A DNA stretch of 64,000 nucleotides from Streptomyces sp. ST2-7A (lineage in GTDB: Bacteria; Actinomycetota; Actinomycetes; Streptomycetales; Streptomycetaceae). The notes under the pieces are model-generated. The model did no database searches. It was not told the origin of the DNA and worked only from the letters and a program-made list of their open reading frames with translations. The position numbers and the translations under genes were made by a program. The stretch lies in contig NZ_JAJUWS010000003.1 of assembly GCF_021390475.1 (NCBI RefSeq), positions 124,001-188,000 on the forward strand, given 5' to 3'. This document shows, in pieces, positions 42,137 through 51,822 of the stretch (positions within the stretch are counted from its first letter, which is position 1; each line of letters begins with the position of its first letter).

Positions 42137-43330
42137 TCAGGCGGCGGAGAGACTGCGTTTCATGCGGATCGACTGGAGCAGACCGATCGCCATCCAGGAG
42201 ACGAACATCGCGGTGCCCCCGTAGGAGACGAAGGGCAGCGGGATGCCGGCGACCGGCATGATGCCCAGCGCCATGCCGATGTTCTCGAAGGACTGGAAGG
42301 CGAACCAGGCGACGATGCCACCGGCGATGATCGTGCCGTACAGGTCGGTGGCACCGCGCGCGATGCGCAGCGCCCGCCACAGGATCACGCCGATCAACAG
42401 GATGATGCCGCCGGCGCCGACGAAGCCCAGTTCCTCGCCGGCGACCGTGAAGATGAAGTCGGTCTGCTGCTCGGGCACGAACTGGCCGGTGGTCTGGGTG
42501 CCCTGGAACAGGCCGGAGCCGGTCAGTCCGCCGGAACCGATCGCGATGCGGGCCTGGTTGGTGTTGTAGCCGACGCCGGTGGGGTCGAGTCCGGGGTTGG
42601 CGAAGGCGGCGAAGCGGTTGATCTGGTACTCGTCCAGGACGCCGAGGGCCCACACCAGGACCGCGCCCGCGACGCCCGCCACGACCAGGCCGGTGGTCCA
42701 CAGCAGGGAGGCGCCCGAGGCCAGCAGGATCCCGAGCACGATGACGGAGATGACCATGGCCATGCCCATGTCGTCGACGAGGACGATGGCCAGGGGTATC
42801 GCGGCCAGGCCGAGCGCCTGGAGCACCGAGCGCCCGTCGGGGTGGGCGCGGTCGGCGGTGTCCACCCGGGCGGCCAGGATCAGGGCCATCGAGAGGATGA
42901 CGGCGATCTTGGCGAACTCGCCGGGTTGCAGGGTCCAGTCGCCGAGGGAGACCCACGCGCGCTGACCGTTGATCTCGGTGCCCAGCGGGGTGAAGACCAG
43001 CAGCAACAGCACCACGGTGGCGGCGTACAGCACGGGGGCCGCACCGCGCAGCCGGTGGTGCCCCAGCCACATGACCCCGACCGCGAGGGCGATGCCGATC
43101 AGGAGGTTGGCCCCCTGGCGGATCAGGAAGAACTGCGGGTCGCCGCCGGTGATGCCGGTGCGGTTGCGGGTGGCGGACCACACCAGCAGGCAGCCGAGCA
43201 GGGAAAGCGCTCCGGCGGCCAGCAGCAGGATCCAGTCCACGCGGCGGACGATCGAGTCGCGGGCCGCGAGTCGACGCCAGACCGGGCGGTTGTCGCCGCG
43301 CTTGGGCAGCGGGTAGCTGTGAATGCTCAT
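42137..43330 (-). CDS. rodA: RodA, SEDS peptidoglycan glycosyltransferase
   Basis: A 397-residue polytopic membrane enzyme that polymerises lipid II in complex with PBP2 in the elongasome; in Streptomyces the mre cluster serves mainly spore-wall synthesis. About ten helices are visible. SEDS landmarks are INGQRAWVSLGDWTLQPGEF with AKIAVILSMAL, the loop with FANPGLDPTGVGYNTNQARI and AIGSGGLTGSGLFQGTQT, PEQQTDFIFTVAGEELGF, and the C-terminal PLPFVSYGGTAMFVSWMAIG. The length is normal. It is the last gene of the mreB-mreC-mreD-mrdA-rodA series and is separated from mrdA by a hairpin-bearing spacer of 147 bases. Confidence 0.96.
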   Translation of the reverse strand: MSIHSYPLPKRGDNRPVWRRLAARDSIVRRVDWILLLAAGALSLLGCLLVWSATRNRTGITGGDPQFFLIRQGANLLIGIALAVGVMWLGHHRLRGAAPVLYAATVVLLLLVFTPLGTEINGQRAWVSLGDWTLQPGEFAKIAVILSMALILAARVDTADRAHPDGRSVLQALGLAAIPLAIVLVDDMGMAMVISVIVLGILLASGASLLWTTGLVVAGVAGAVLVWALGVLDEYQINRFAAFANPGLDPTGVGYNTNQARIAIGSGGLTGSGLFQGTQTTGQFVPEQQTDFIFTVAGEELGFVGAGGIILLIGVILWRALRIARGATDLYGTIIAGGIVAWFAFQSFENIGMALGIMPVAGIPLPFVSYGGTAMFVSWMAIGLLQSIRMKRSLSAA

Positions 43331-43348
43331 CGGTGACTCGCTCGTCCG

Positions 43349-43386
43349 CCGGTGGGGACCCGCCCGGTGGGGCGGGTCCCCACCGG
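43349..43386 (-). terminator. 17-bp stem-loop between mrdA and rodA
   Basis: A perfect stem (CCGGTGGGGACCCGCCC and complement) with a GGTG loop lies 92 bases after the mrdA stop and 19 bases before the rodA start. So close to rodA it may also affect rodA translation. Confidence 0.5.
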
Positions 43387-43477
43387 GCGGGATGGGGTGC
43401 GGGAGGGGAACCGGGGGCGGGGCCCCGGCGCGGGGATCGCGCGGGGCGCGGCTATCGGGGTGGTCATCGGGCGCCGG

Positions 43478-45580
43478 TCACCGCTCGGAGAGGTCGGTGA
43501 CGATGGTGCCGTTCTCGTCGATCTCCGGCAGTTCCTCCATCGGGGCGGGCAGCAGGGCGGCCGAACGGTCGATGCCGCCCTCCTCGTCCACGCCGTACAT
43601 CGCCTCGAAGATACGGCGCACGGCCGGGCCGGAGGCACCGGAGCCGGTACCCGCCTGCGAGATGGTCATGATGATCGTGTAGTCGTCGGTGAAGGTCGCC
43701 AGCCAGGAGGTGGACTGCTTGCCCTCGGTGGTGGCGGTACCGGTCTTGGCGTGTATCGGGATCCGCTCCTGCGGCCAGCCGATGAACCGCCAGGAGGCGG
43801 TGCCCCGGGTGATGACGTCCTCGGTGGCCGCCTTCATCTGCCGTATGGTCTGCTCGGTGGCGGGGGACTTGCCGAGTTCCTCCGGTTCGAACTCCTCGAG
43901 GACCGTGCCGTCGGCGCCGATGATCGCCTTGCCGACCTGCGGGCGCCACAGGGTGCCGCCGTTGCTGATGGAGGAGTAGACGACCGCCATCTGGAGCGGG
44001 GTGACCAGCACGTCGCCCTGGCCGATGGAGAAGTTGACCGCGTCGCCGGCCCGCATTCGCCAGCCGTCCTCGCAGTTCTCCCGGGCGAGGCGGTGGGCGA
44101 AGTCGTTGGCGTCGGACTTGGCCATCTCGCACCAGGTGTCCTTCTGGCTCTCCCAGTACTCGCGCTTCCACTGCCGGTCCGGTACCCGACCGCCCGCCTC
44201 GGCGGGCAGGTCGATGCCGGTGGGGCTGCCGAGGCCGTACTGACGGGCCGCCTTGAACAACCAGTCGTTCGGGTCGCCGTCGGGGTTGATGCCACCGTCC
44301 TTCTGCCACTCGGTGTGCGCGATGCGGTAGAAGACGGTGTTGCAGGAGACCTCCAGCGCGTGGCCCAGGCTGATCGGTCCGTACCCGCGGGACTCGAAGT
44401 TCCGGAAGGTGGTGGAGCCGATGCTGTAGGAGGAGGAGCAGTCGTAGCGGCCGTCGAAGGGGTAGCCGGCGTTGACCGCTCCGGTGGAGGTGATGACCTT
44501 GAAGGTCGAACCGGGCGGGGACTGTCCCTGGGTGGCGCGGTTGAGCAGCGGGTTGTTGGCGTCCTCGCCGGTCAACCGCCGGTACTCGTCGGCGGAGATG
44601 CCGCCGACCCACACGTTGGGGTCGTAGTCCGGCTGGGAGGCCATCGCGACGATCCGGCCGGTGCGGGACTCCATGACGACGACCGCGCCGGAGTCCGCTT
44701 CGTAGGGACGTCCGCTGATGGTGTCGCGCTGGGTGCGGGCCTCCTCCATGGCCTGCGCCAGTTCCCTCTCCACGACGGCCTGGACCCGGGCGTCGATGCT
44801 GGTGACCAGGTTGGCCCCGGCCGCGGCCGGGTCGCCCTCGGCCTGGCCGATGACCCGGCCGTACTTGTCGACCTCGTAGCGGGTCACGCCGGCGCTGCCG
44901 CGCAGCCAGGAGTCGTAGGTGCGCTCCAGGCCGGAGCGACCGACCTGGTCCGAGCGCAGCAACGGGGATTCGGTGTCCCGGGCCTCCGCCACCTCCTCGT
45001 CGGTGACCGGGGAGAGGTAACCGAGGACCTGCGCGGTGCGGGCGCCGAAGTGCGCGGCGTAGCGGCGCACGGCGGTCGGCTCGGCGCTGATGCCGGGGAA
45101 TTCCTCGGCGCGCTCGCGGATCTGCAGGGCCTGCCGGGTGGTGGCCTCGTCGGTGATCGGGATGGGCTGGTAGGGGGAACCGTTCCAGCAGGGCTGGGGG
45201 GTCTCGGCGTTGCACAGCCGAACCCGGTTGGTGACCTCCTCCGGATCCATCTCCAGGAGCTCGGCGAGTTCGGTGAGGACCTGCTCGCCGCCGTCGCGCA
45301 TCCGCATCAGGGCGGAGCGGTCGGCGGAGACCACCAGGCGGGTCTCGTTGTCCGCGAGGGGCACGCCCCGGGCGTCGACGATGGAGCCGCGCACGGCGGG
45401 CTGGACGACCTGCTGGACGTGGTTGCCGGCCGCCGCGGCGGAGAACTCCTCGCCCTGCCGGATCTGGAGGTACCAGAGCCTGCCGCCGAGGGTCAGCAGC
45501 AGGGAGAAGACCAGTATCTGCAGCACGACCAGGCGAATGGTGACCCTGGGGGTGCGGCCGGTCTCGGGGATGTTCGTCAC
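43478..45580 (-). CDS. mrdA: Penicillin-binding protein 2 (elongasome transpeptidase)
   Basis: A 700-residue class B penicillin-binding protein that cross-links peptidoglycan with RodA. One N-terminal helix near 15-38 (LVVLQILVFSLLLTLGGRLW) anchors it. The dimerisation/pedestal domain follows (VVQPAVRGSIVDARGVPLAD), then the transpeptidase domain with the active serine in STFKV (SPPGSTFKVITSTGAVN), an SxN-type SYS/SCN region (YSIGSTTFRN, LEVSCNTVFYRIAH) and KTGTA near 640 (IPIHAKTGTATTEGKQS). GTG 45580 overlaps the mreD stop by GTGA; the longer frame to 46063 is a shadow of mreD. A short acidic C-terminal tail ends the protein. Confidence 0.95.
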   Translation of the reverse strand: MTNIPETGRTPRVTIRLVVLQILVFSLLLTLGGRLWYLQIRQGEEFSAAAAGNHVQQVVQPAVRGSIVDARGVPLADNETRLVVSADRSALMRMRDGGEQVLTELAELLEMDPEEVTNRVRLCNAETPQPCWNGSPYQPIPITDEATTRQALQIRERAEEFPGISAEPTAVRRYAAHFGARTAQVLGYLSPVTDEEVAEARDTESPLLRSDQVGRSGLERTYDSWLRGSAGVTRYEVDKYGRVIGQAEGDPAAAGANLVTSIDARVQAVVERELAQAMEEARTQRDTISGRPYEADSGAVVVMESRTGRIVAMASQPDYDPNVWVGGISADEYRRLTGEDANNPLLNRATQGQSPPGSTFKVITSTGAVNAGYPFDGRYDCSSSYSIGSTTFRNFESRGYGPISLGHALEVSCNTVFYRIAHTEWQKDGGINPDGDPNDWLFKAARQYGLGSPTGIDLPAEAGGRVPDRQWKREYWESQKDTWCEMAKSDANDFAHRLARENCEDGWRMRAGDAVNFSIGQGDVLVTPLQMAVVYSSISNGGTLWRPQVGKAIIGADGTVLEEFEPEELGKSPATEQTIRQMKAATEDVITRGTASWRFIGWPQERIPIHAKTGTATTEGKQSTSWLATFTDDYTIIMTISQAGTGSGASGPAVRRIFEAMYGVDEEGGIDRSAALLPAPMEELPEIDENGTIVTDLSER

Positions 45581-46305
45581 AGGCGCTTGACCCCCTTCAC
45601 CTTCACCCCGCCGAGGCCGACCGCGCCGGCGCCGCGTCGGGGACGCAGTCCGGCCAGCGGCGAGCGGCCCCGTCCGGTGCCGCCCAGCGGTTTGCCGAGC
45701 ACGCGGCCGGCACGCGCCCCGCGCAGACCGCGCCGGCCTCCACCGCCCCAGGAGGCCGCGGAGTCCGTGGCGGAGGGGGCCTGTTGGTCGCCCGCGAGCG
45801 GGTCGTTCTCGAATCTGCGGGCCAGTGCCATCACGCCGGGCACCACGAAGGGCGCCAGCAGCAGGTCGTACAGGGTGGCGGTGAGGACCAGCGCGATGAG
45901 CCCGGAGGTGTCGGCGGCGGTGTCGCCGACGAGAGTGCCGACGCCCGCGTACAGCAGGGTGGAGGCGACGGCGGCGCCGGCGACCACGGCCATCGGGATG
46001 GCGGCCGAACGGTGCCGGCCGGTCTCGGGTCTGGTGAGTCCGGCCAGGTAGCCGATGAGGCACAGCACCAGGGCGTACCGGCCCACGGCGTGGTCGGCGG
46101 GCGGGGAGAGGTCTGCCAGCAGACCGGCGGCGAACCCGACCAGCGCGCCGCCGACGTGGCCGTACACCAGGGCCAGGCCGAGCACGGTGAGCAGCAGCAG
46201 GTCCGGGACCGCGCCGGGGAGTTGGAGTCGGGCGAGGATGCTGACCTGGAGGACCAGCGCGGGGACGAGCAGGACGATCGCGAGAAGGGTGCGGTTCAGC
46301 CGCAT
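45577..46305 (-). CDS. mreD: MreD rod-shape-determining membrane protein
   Basis: A 242-residue protein with five or so membrane helices in the first 175 residues (LLAIVLLVPALVLQVSILAR, YALVLCLIGYLAGLT, VAGAAVASTLLYAGVGTLVG), matching MreD, which links MreC to the synthases. After the helices it carries a basic Gly/Arg-rich cytoplasmic tail of about 65 residues, longer than in most bacteria. The start ATG 46305 is one base from the mreC stop, and its own stop overlaps mrdA, so mreC-mreD-mrdA are translationally coupled. Confidence 0.92.
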   Translation of the reverse strand: MRLNRTLLAIVLLVPALVLQVSILARLQLPGAVPDLLLLTVLGLALVYGHVGGALVGFAAGLLADLSPPADHAVGRYALVLCLIGYLAGLTRPETGRHRSAAIPMAVVAGAAVASTLLYAGVGTLVGDTAADTSGLIALVLTATLYDLLLAPFVVPGVMALARRFENDPLAGDQQAPSATDSAASWGGGGRRGLRGARAGRVLGKPLGGTGRGRSPLAGLRPRRGAGAVGLGGVKVKGVKRL

Positions 46306-46306
46306 G

Positions 46307-47344
46307 TCAGTCAGCTCCTGCGCTCGCGTCGGCGGTTTCCCCGGTTCCGGCCCCGGCGGTTCCGGGGTCGTCCGGCTCGATGGCGGCGTCGGCGTCGACG
46401 CCGGTGTCCTCGTCGGCGGTGTCGGCGTCGTCGTCGGTCTCCTCCCGCTCGACGGCGGTGCGGCGGGTCTCCGTGCCCTCCTCGGGACGGGGCGGCAGCA
46501 CGGCGTCGCGCGGGTTCTCCCGGGGCGGTTCGATCACGACGCCCACCAGGTCCAGCCGGGTGAAGGCGACGTAGGGCCGGACCCGGACGGTACGGGTCAG
46601 GTCACCGGCGGCGGCCTCCACCTCGACGACCTCCCCCACCGGCACTCCGGGCACGAACGGCTTGTTGTCGGAGGAGCCGAAGGTGACCAGGCGGTCGCCG
46701 GCCTGGACGGAGGCCCGATGGTTGAGGAGTTGGACGTCCAGGATGTTGTCACCGCGGCCGGTGGCGAAACCGAGTTCGTCGCTGCCCTCCAGCCGCGTGC
46801 CGACGGTGAAGTTGGGGTCGCTCGCCAGCAGCACCGTGGCGGTGCGCGGCCCGACGGTGGTGACCCGGCCGACCAGGCCGTCGCCGTTGAGGACCGTCAT
46901 GTCGCGGGTCAGGCCGTCCTCCCGCCCGGCGTCGATGGTGATGGTCCGCGAGAAGTTCTGGGCGGGCCCTATGGCGATGACCTGGGCCCCGACGACCCCG
47001 TACCGTCCCGCGCCGGCGGTGCGCAGCAGGTCGTCGAGTTGCTGGATGCGGGAGTCGCGGTGCTCGGATCCGCCGAGCTGCTGGCGCAGTTCGGCGTTCT
47101 CCCGTTCGAGCTCGCTGATCCGGTCGTACCGACGCCCGGAGTCCCGGACGGCGGAGACCGCGTTCGCGATCGGGTCGACGGCCCCGGCCACACCGGCCTG
47201 GACCGGGCCCAGGACGCCGGCGGCGACCTCGCGGGGGCCGTCGAGCGGCGACTCGTCACCACTGCGGAGATCCATCGTGATCAACGCGAACGCGATGGAG
47301 ACGAGCAGGACGAGCAGTAGCCGGCTCTCTCGTGTGTCCCTCAC
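46307..47344 (-). CDS. mreC: MreC rod-shape-determining protein
   Basis: A 345-residue protein with one N-terminal helix (LLLVLLVSIAFALITMDL), a coiled-coil stretch (RRYDRISELERENAELRQQL) and the beta-barrel MreC domain (SRTITIDAGREDGLTRDMTV, GLVGRVTTVGPRTATVLLAS, VQAGDRLVTFGSSDNKPFVP). It forms the extracytoplasmic scaffold of the elongasome. The last 75 residues are acidic and Pro/Asp/Thr-rich (ETDDDADTADEDTGVDADAA), an extension typical of actinomycetes. The start is GTG 47344. It lies 176 bases downstream of mreB. Confidence 0.95.
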   Translation of the reverse strand: MRDTRESRLLLVLLVSIAFALITMDLRSGDESPLDGPREVAAGVLGPVQAGVAGAVDPIANAVSAVRDSGRRYDRISELERENAELRQQLGGSEHRDSRIQQLDDLLRTAGAGRYGVVGAQVIAIGPAQNFSRTITIDAGREDGLTRDMTVLNGDGLVGRVTTVGPRTATVLLASDPNFTVGTRLEGSDELGFATGRGDNILDVQLLNHRASVQAGDRLVTFGSSDNKPFVPGVPVGEVVEVEAAAGDLTRTVRVRPYVAFTRLDLVGVVIEPPRENPRDAVLPPRPEEGTETRRTAVEREETDDDADTADEDTGVDADAAIEPDDPGTAGAGTGETADASAGAD

Positions 47345-47520
47345 CTGGGGCGGCCGTGCCTTTCTGGTTCGTTGCGGAGCGGGCTCCGGGTCGGGCGGGG
47401 GCGCTCTCCCACCCGGGTCCGGGGCCCCGGGGGCACGCGGTGGGGCCGGGCGGACGCCGACGGCTCCCGCGAGGACCCGGTGGGCGGGGCGTCACGGTGC
47501 CGGGGTGCCACGGTCCCGGC

Positions 47521-48552
47521 TCAGCGGCGCGGCTGGGCGTCCAGGACCTGCTGGAGTGCCTCGAACTCCTCCACGCACTTGCCGGAGCCCAGCGCGACCG
47601 AGTCCAGGGGGTCCTCGGCGATGTGGATGGGCATCCCCGTCTCCTGCCGCAGCCGCTCGTCCAGGCCGCGCAGCAGCGCGCCGCCGCCGGTGAGGACGAT
47701 CCCCCGGTCCATGATGTCGCCGGACAGCTCCGGCGGGCACTTGTCCAGGGTGGTCTTGACCGCGTCCACGATGGAGTTGACGGGCTCCTCCATCGCCTTG
47801 CGCACCTCGTCGGCGGAGATGACGACGGTCTTGGGCAGGCCGCTGACCAGGTCCCGGCCGCGGATCTCGGTGTGCTCGTCCTCACCGAGGTCGTAGGCGG
47901 AACCGATGGTGATCTTGATGTTCTCGGCACTGCGCTCGCCCAGCAGAAGGCTGTACTCCTTCTTGATGTGCTGGATGATCGCGTTGTCCAGCTCGTCACC
48001 GGCGACCCGGATGGACTGCGCGGTGACGATGCCGCCCAGCGAGATGACCGCCACCTCGGTGGTGCCGCCGCCGATGTCCACGACCATGTTGCCGGTGGCC
48101 TCGTGGACGGGGAGCCCCGAGCCGATGGCGGCGGCCATCGGCTCCTCGATGATGTGCACCTGGCGGGCCCCGGCCAGGGTGGATGCCTCGATGACGGCGC
48201 GGCGCTCCACTCCGGTGATACCGGAGGGAACGCACACCACCACGCGCGGTCGGGCCAGATAACGACGCTTGTGGATTTTCAGGATGAAGTAACGGAGCAT
48301 CCGTTCGGTGATCTCGAAATCGGCGATCACCCCGTCCTTCAACGGACGGACGGCCACGATGTTGCCGGGGGTCCGGCCGATCATCTTCTTGGCCTCGGCG
48401 CCGACCGCGAGAATCCCGCCGGTGTTGGTGTTGATGGCGACGACCGACGGCTCGTTGAGCACGATCCCCCGCCCCCGCACGTACACCAGCGTATTGGCCG
48501 TCCCGAGGTCGACTGCCATGTCACGGCCGATGAACGACATATTGTTCGCCAT
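47521..48552 (-). CDS. mreB: MreB actin-like cytoskeletal protein
   Basis: A 343-residue actin homologue that organises wall synthesis; in Streptomyces it acts in spore-wall formation. Conserved nucleotide-binding motifs are [75 protein letters not shown] and [18 protein letters not shown]. The family length fits ATG 48552 ([11 protein letters not shown]); a start at 48540 (MSFIGRD) is also possible, and neither has a strong ribosome-binding site. It is the first gene of the mre cluster, with a 309-base upstream region free of genes that presumably carries its promoter. Confidence 0.97.
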   Translation of the reverse strand: MANNMSFIGRDMAVDLGTANTLVYVRGRGIVLNEPSVVAINTNTGGILAVGAEAKKMIGRTPGNIVAVRPLKDGVIADFEITERMLRYFILKIHKRRYLARPRVVVCVPSGITGVERRAVIEASTLAGARQVHIIEEPMAAAIGSGLPVHEATGNMVVDIGGGTTEVAVISLGGIVTAQSIRVAGDELDNAIIQHIKKEYSLLLGERSAENIKITIGSAYDLGEDEHTEIRGRDLVSGLPKTVVISADEVRKAMEEPVNSIVDAVKTTLDKCPPELSGDIMDRGIVLTGGGALLRGLDERLRQETGMPIHIAEDPLDSVALGSGKCVEEFEALQQVLDAQPRR

Positions 48553-48861
48553 GGGGATACGTCTGGCCTTCCAGCTGGAGCGATGTGTGCGTGGAGCTCG
48601 GCGGGGATGCGGTGACACCGGCCCGCGGATCGCGGTGCCGTCATCGTATCCACGGCCGGACGAACACGGGGCGCGGGTACGCCCTCCCCGCCATTGTCGG
48701 CGGAACCCGCCCCGGGCACCGTCATGGTGACGTCGTGTTCGGGTGAAGGGTTCCCCTCTTTCGAGCGTACCGACTCCGATGGCGCAACGCATTGACGCAC
48801 CGGGGGCCGAACGGGCGGGTTTTCGTCCGATGGTGAATCAGTGGTGCGGACGGCGGGCGAA
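48553..48861. other. mreB upstream region
   Basis: No gene. Presumed promoter and leader of mreB and 3' end of the ndk transcript. No convincing stem-loop was found next to the ndk stop. Confidence 0.5.
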
Positions 48862-49275
48862 TCAGTCGCGACCGGGAAAGAAAATCTTCAGCTCGCGCTC
48901 GGCGGAGTCGGGTGAGTCGGACGCGTGGATCAGGTTCTCGCGCACGATCGTGCCGTAGTCGCCGCGGATCGATCCGGGGGCGGCGGCAATCGGATCGGTG
49001 GGGCCGGCCAGCGCGCGCACCCCCTCGATCACCCGCTCGCCCTCGACGACCATGACCACGGACGGGCCGGAGGCCATGAACTCCAGCAGCGGCGGGTGGA
49101 ACGGCTTGCCCTCGTGCTCGGCGTAGTGCGTCTCCAGGGTGGCGCGGTCGGGTTCACGCAGTTCCAGGGCGGTGATCCGCCACCCGGCCTTGGCCTCGAT
49201 CCGTCCGACGATCTCGCCGATGAGTCCGCGGCGCACCGCGTCGGGCTTCAGGAGAACGAGGGTGCGCTGGCTCAT
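48862..49275 (-). CDS. ndk: Nucleoside diphosphate kinase
   Basis: A 137-residue enzyme that transfers the gamma phosphate between nucleotides to balance NTP and dNTP pools. The sequence RTLVLLKPDAVRRGLIGEIV is canonical, the active-site histidine lies in the family block NLIHASDSPDSAERELKIFF, and GPSVVMVVEGERVIEGVRAL is also characteristic. Full family length. ATG 49275 has GGAG nine bases upstream; the much longer open frame is spurious. It is co-directional with the DUF4233 gene but separated by 607 bases. Confidence 0.97.
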   Translation of the reverse strand: MSQRTLVLLKPDAVRRGLIGEIVGRIEAKAGWRITALELREPDRATLETHYAEHEGKPFHPPLLEFMASGPSVVMVVEGERVIEGVRALAGPTDPIAAAPGSIRGDYGTIVRENLIHASDSPDSAERELKIFFPGRD

Positions 49276-49882
49276 GGAAACGGCTCCAGGGTCTGGGATG
49301 CGCGGGCCCGGGCTTCCCGGGCCCCGGACGATTCCCGCGCACGACGGTACGCGGTCGCTCACGGAGGAAGCGGGATGATCGCACGATACCCGCCCGGGGT
49401 CGGGAATCCCCAGCCGGGTTCGCGAGTCGGGACGGACGGTGCCTCCGGGGCGGTGCCTCCGGCCGGGGTTCGGGGTTGTCCGGAATTCGGGGTCACCTCC
49501 CGGGGCCGGAGTCGGGAAAGGGGACCGGGCGGCCGGGCCCCGTCCCCGTGGAATACGGCGGTGCGTTCCGCCGGAGCGCGGTGGCGAACCGTCGGGTGAC
49601 GGAGGGGCTCGGGCCCCCGGGAGGGAATGGGGGGAGAGCCGGACCCGACGAACCGGCCCCGAGGAGTCCGGAAACGGCGCGCCGGAGGAACACCGCACGG
49701 GGACTCGGAAGCCCGGGGGCGGAGCGGTGATCGGCACGGTCGGGGAAGGACCCGCGCCCCGGGCCGGGGGCGTGGTCGGAACGCGCCGGGCCACCGGGAA
49801 CGGCGCGCCGGAGGGACCGCGTCGGGACCCGGCGACGGGCCACTCCCCCACCGGGAGCAGCCGGCCGGCGACCGACCCGGGA
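49276..49882. other. Long spacer between ndk and DUF4233 gene
   Basis: 607 bases with no supportable gene; all open frames are Arg/Pro/Gly shadows. A 16-bp direct repeat AACGGCGCGCCGGAGG occurs at 49673-49688 and 49799-49814, and CGGTGCCTCCGG is repeated near 49437 and 49453. The ndk promoter should lie here. Confidence 0.5.
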
Positions 49883-50215
49883 TCAGCCCTCGGCCGCGCG
49901 GGAGGCCTTGATGGCGTCGATCTCCCGACCGTAGTGGACGGCGGCCCACCACAGCGCGGCGAAGAGACCACCCAGCAGGAACATCGCCGGCACCAGCACG
50001 CCACTGGCGATCAGCCCGACCTGTAGCACCCACCCCGCCGGGACGGCGGCGCGGCGGTTCAACAGGCCGCACAGCAGCAGGGCGCCCGCCATGGCGGTGC
50101 CGCACACCGCCCACAGCATCACGGTCGGCACGTCCGTCAGGGCCATCGCCACCAGGCCCGCCAGGCCCAGCACGATGAACTCGGCGATCAGGGTCGCCGC
50201 GCACAGCGCCCGCAT
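49883..50215 (-). CDS. DUF4233 small membrane protein
   Basis: A 110-residue integral membrane protein with four hydrophobic helices (LIAEFIVLGLAGLVAMAL, MLWAVCGTAMAGALLLCGLL, WVLQVGLIASGVLVPAMFLL, LFAALWWAAVHYG) and a short basic tail. The family is DUF4233, found next to folC in actinomycetes. ATG 50215 overlaps the folC stop (TGATG), so it is translated as an operon partner of folC. Nothing in it suggests an enzyme; the constant pairing with folC suggests a membrane role in folate or one-carbon physiology, but that is only inference. Confidence 0.88.
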   Translation of the reverse strand: MRALCAATLIAEFIVLGLAGLVAMALTDVPTVMLWAVCGTAMAGALLLCGLLNRRAAVPAGWVLQVGLIASGVLVPAMFLLGGLFAALWWAAVHYGREIDAIKASRAAEG

Positions 50216-51822
50216 CAGCTCTCGCCCCCGAGCAGCAGGCGGGCCTCGCCCACGGTGATCACCGAGCCGGTGACCAGGACCCCGACACCGCCGTAACCGG
50301 CCGCCTCGCCGTCCTCCTCGGCGAGCGAGACGGCCGCCTCGATGGCGTCGTCGAGACGGGGCTCGACCCGCACCCGGTCCTCGCCGAAGACCTCGACCGC
50401 CAGGGCGGCCAGCTCGTCCGGGTCCACCGCGCGGGAACCGCTGTTACGGGTGACGACGACCTCGGCGAAGACCGGTTCGAAGGCATCCAACAGCCCCCGC
50501 ACGTCCTTGCCGACGGTCGCGCCGACCACTCCGATCAACCGGCTGAAGCCGAACGCCTCCTCCACCGCCTCGGCGGTGGCCGCGGCTCCCGCCGGGTTGT
50601 GCGCGGCGTCCAGGAGCACGGTGGGGCCGGTGCGCACCACCTCCAGCCGACCCGGCGAGGTGACGGTGGCGAAGGCCTGCCGGACGATCTCCGGGTCCAG
50701 GGTGCGGGCCCGGGTGGCGCCGATACCGAAGAAGGCCTCGACGGCGGCGAGCGCCACGACGGCGTTGCGCGCCATGTGGGCGCCGTGCAGGGGAAGGAAG
50801 ACGTCGGGGTACTCCCCGCCCAGCCCGCGCAGGGTCAGCAGCTGGCCGCCGACGGCGACCTCACGGGAGAGCACGCCGAACTCCATACCCTCGCGGGCGA
50901 CGGTCGCGTCCACCTCCACCGCCCGGCGCAGCACCACCGCGGCGGCCTCGACGGTCTGTCCGGCGAGGACGACCGTGGCACCGGACTTGATGATCCCGGC
51001 CTTCTCCACCGCGATGCGCTCGGGGGTGTCGCCCAGGCGGTCGGTGTGGTCCAGCGCGATGGGGGTCAGGACGGCGACCCCGGCGTCGATGACGTTGGTG
51101 CAGTCCCAGGAACCGCCCATGCCGACCTCGACCACGGCGACGTCCACCGGCGCGTCCGCGAAGGCCGCGTACGCCATGGCGGTCAGCACCTCGAAGAACG
51201 AGAGTCGGTGCTCCTGCGCGGCGTCCACCAGGTCGAGGTAGGGACGCAGATCGCGGTAGACCTCGACGAAGCGCTCGGGGGCGATCGGCCGGCCGTCGAG
51301 GCTGATGCGTTCGGTGATGGACTGGACGTGGGGGCTGCTGAACCGGCCGGTGCGCAGTTCGAAGGCGCCGAACAGGGCCTCGATCATGCGGGCGGTGGTG
51401 GTCTTGCCGTTGGTGCCGGTCAGGTGGATGGCCGGGTAGCCGCGCTGGGGCTCCCCCAGCACGTCCATCAGTGCCTCGATGCGTGCCAGGGAAGGATCCA
51501 GCCGGGTCTCCGGCCAACGGTCCAGCAGTTCCTTCTCCACCTCGCGCAGGGCCTCGGCGACCGCCGGGTCGCTCGGCGTGCCGGGCAGTTGCTCGCCCGC
51601 GGAGGCGGCGGGACCGACGGAGGCGCGCAGAGTGCGGCTGCCGGCCTCGATGACGGCGAGGTCGGGGTCCCGGTCGGTCTCGTTGTCCACGATGCTCTCG
51701 AAGGCGACGTCGGCCGGGGAGACCGCCCCGGGATCCGCCGGGCGGGCCGACTGCCCGGCACCGCCCTCGTCGGGACGGTCGGCCGGGTCGGGGGAGCCGG
51801 GGGCACCGGTGCTGTCACTCAC
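50215..51822 (-). CDS. folC: Folylpolyglutamate synthase / dihydrofolate synthase
   Basis: A 535-residue Mur-ligase-type ATP-dependent enzyme that adds glutamates to folates, and in many bacteria also makes dihydrofolate. The P-loop is AIHLTGTNGKTTTARMIEAL near 134, followed by GRFSSPHVQSITERISLDG, VVEVGMGGSWDCTNVIDA, LDHTDRLGDTPERIAVEKAG and LLDAAHNPAGAAATAEAVEE. The first 95 residues are an acidic Pro/Ala-rich extension absent from short homologues. GTG 51822 is the likely start, with a G-rich stretch just upstream. Its stop overlaps the DUF4233 gene; valS lies 491 bases upstream on the same strand. Confidence 0.95.
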   Translation of the reverse strand: MSDSTGAPGSPDPADRPDEGGAGQSARPADPGAVSPADVAFESIVDNETDRDPDLAVIEAGSRTLRASVGPAASAGEQLPGTPSDPAVAEALREVEKELLDRWPETRLDPSLARIEALMDVLGEPQRGYPAIHLTGTNGKTTTARMIEALFGAFELRTGRFSSPHVQSITERISLDGRPIAPERFVEVYRDLRPYLDLVDAAQEHRLSFFEVLTAMAYAAFADAPVDVAVVEVGMGGSWDCTNVIDAGVAVLTPIALDHTDRLGDTPERIAVEKAGIIKSGATVVLAGQTVEAAAVVLRRAVEVDATVAREGMEFGVLSREVAVGGQLLTLRGLGGEYPDVFLPLHGAHMARNAVVALAAVEAFFGIGATRARTLDPEIVRQAFATVTSPGRLEVVRTGPTVLLDAAHNPAGAAATAEAVEEAFGFSRLIGVVGATVGKDVRGLLDAFEPVFAEVVVTRNSGSRAVDPDELAALAVEVFGEDRVRVEPRLDDAIEAAVSLAEEDGEAAGYGGVGVLVTGSVITVGEARLLLGGES

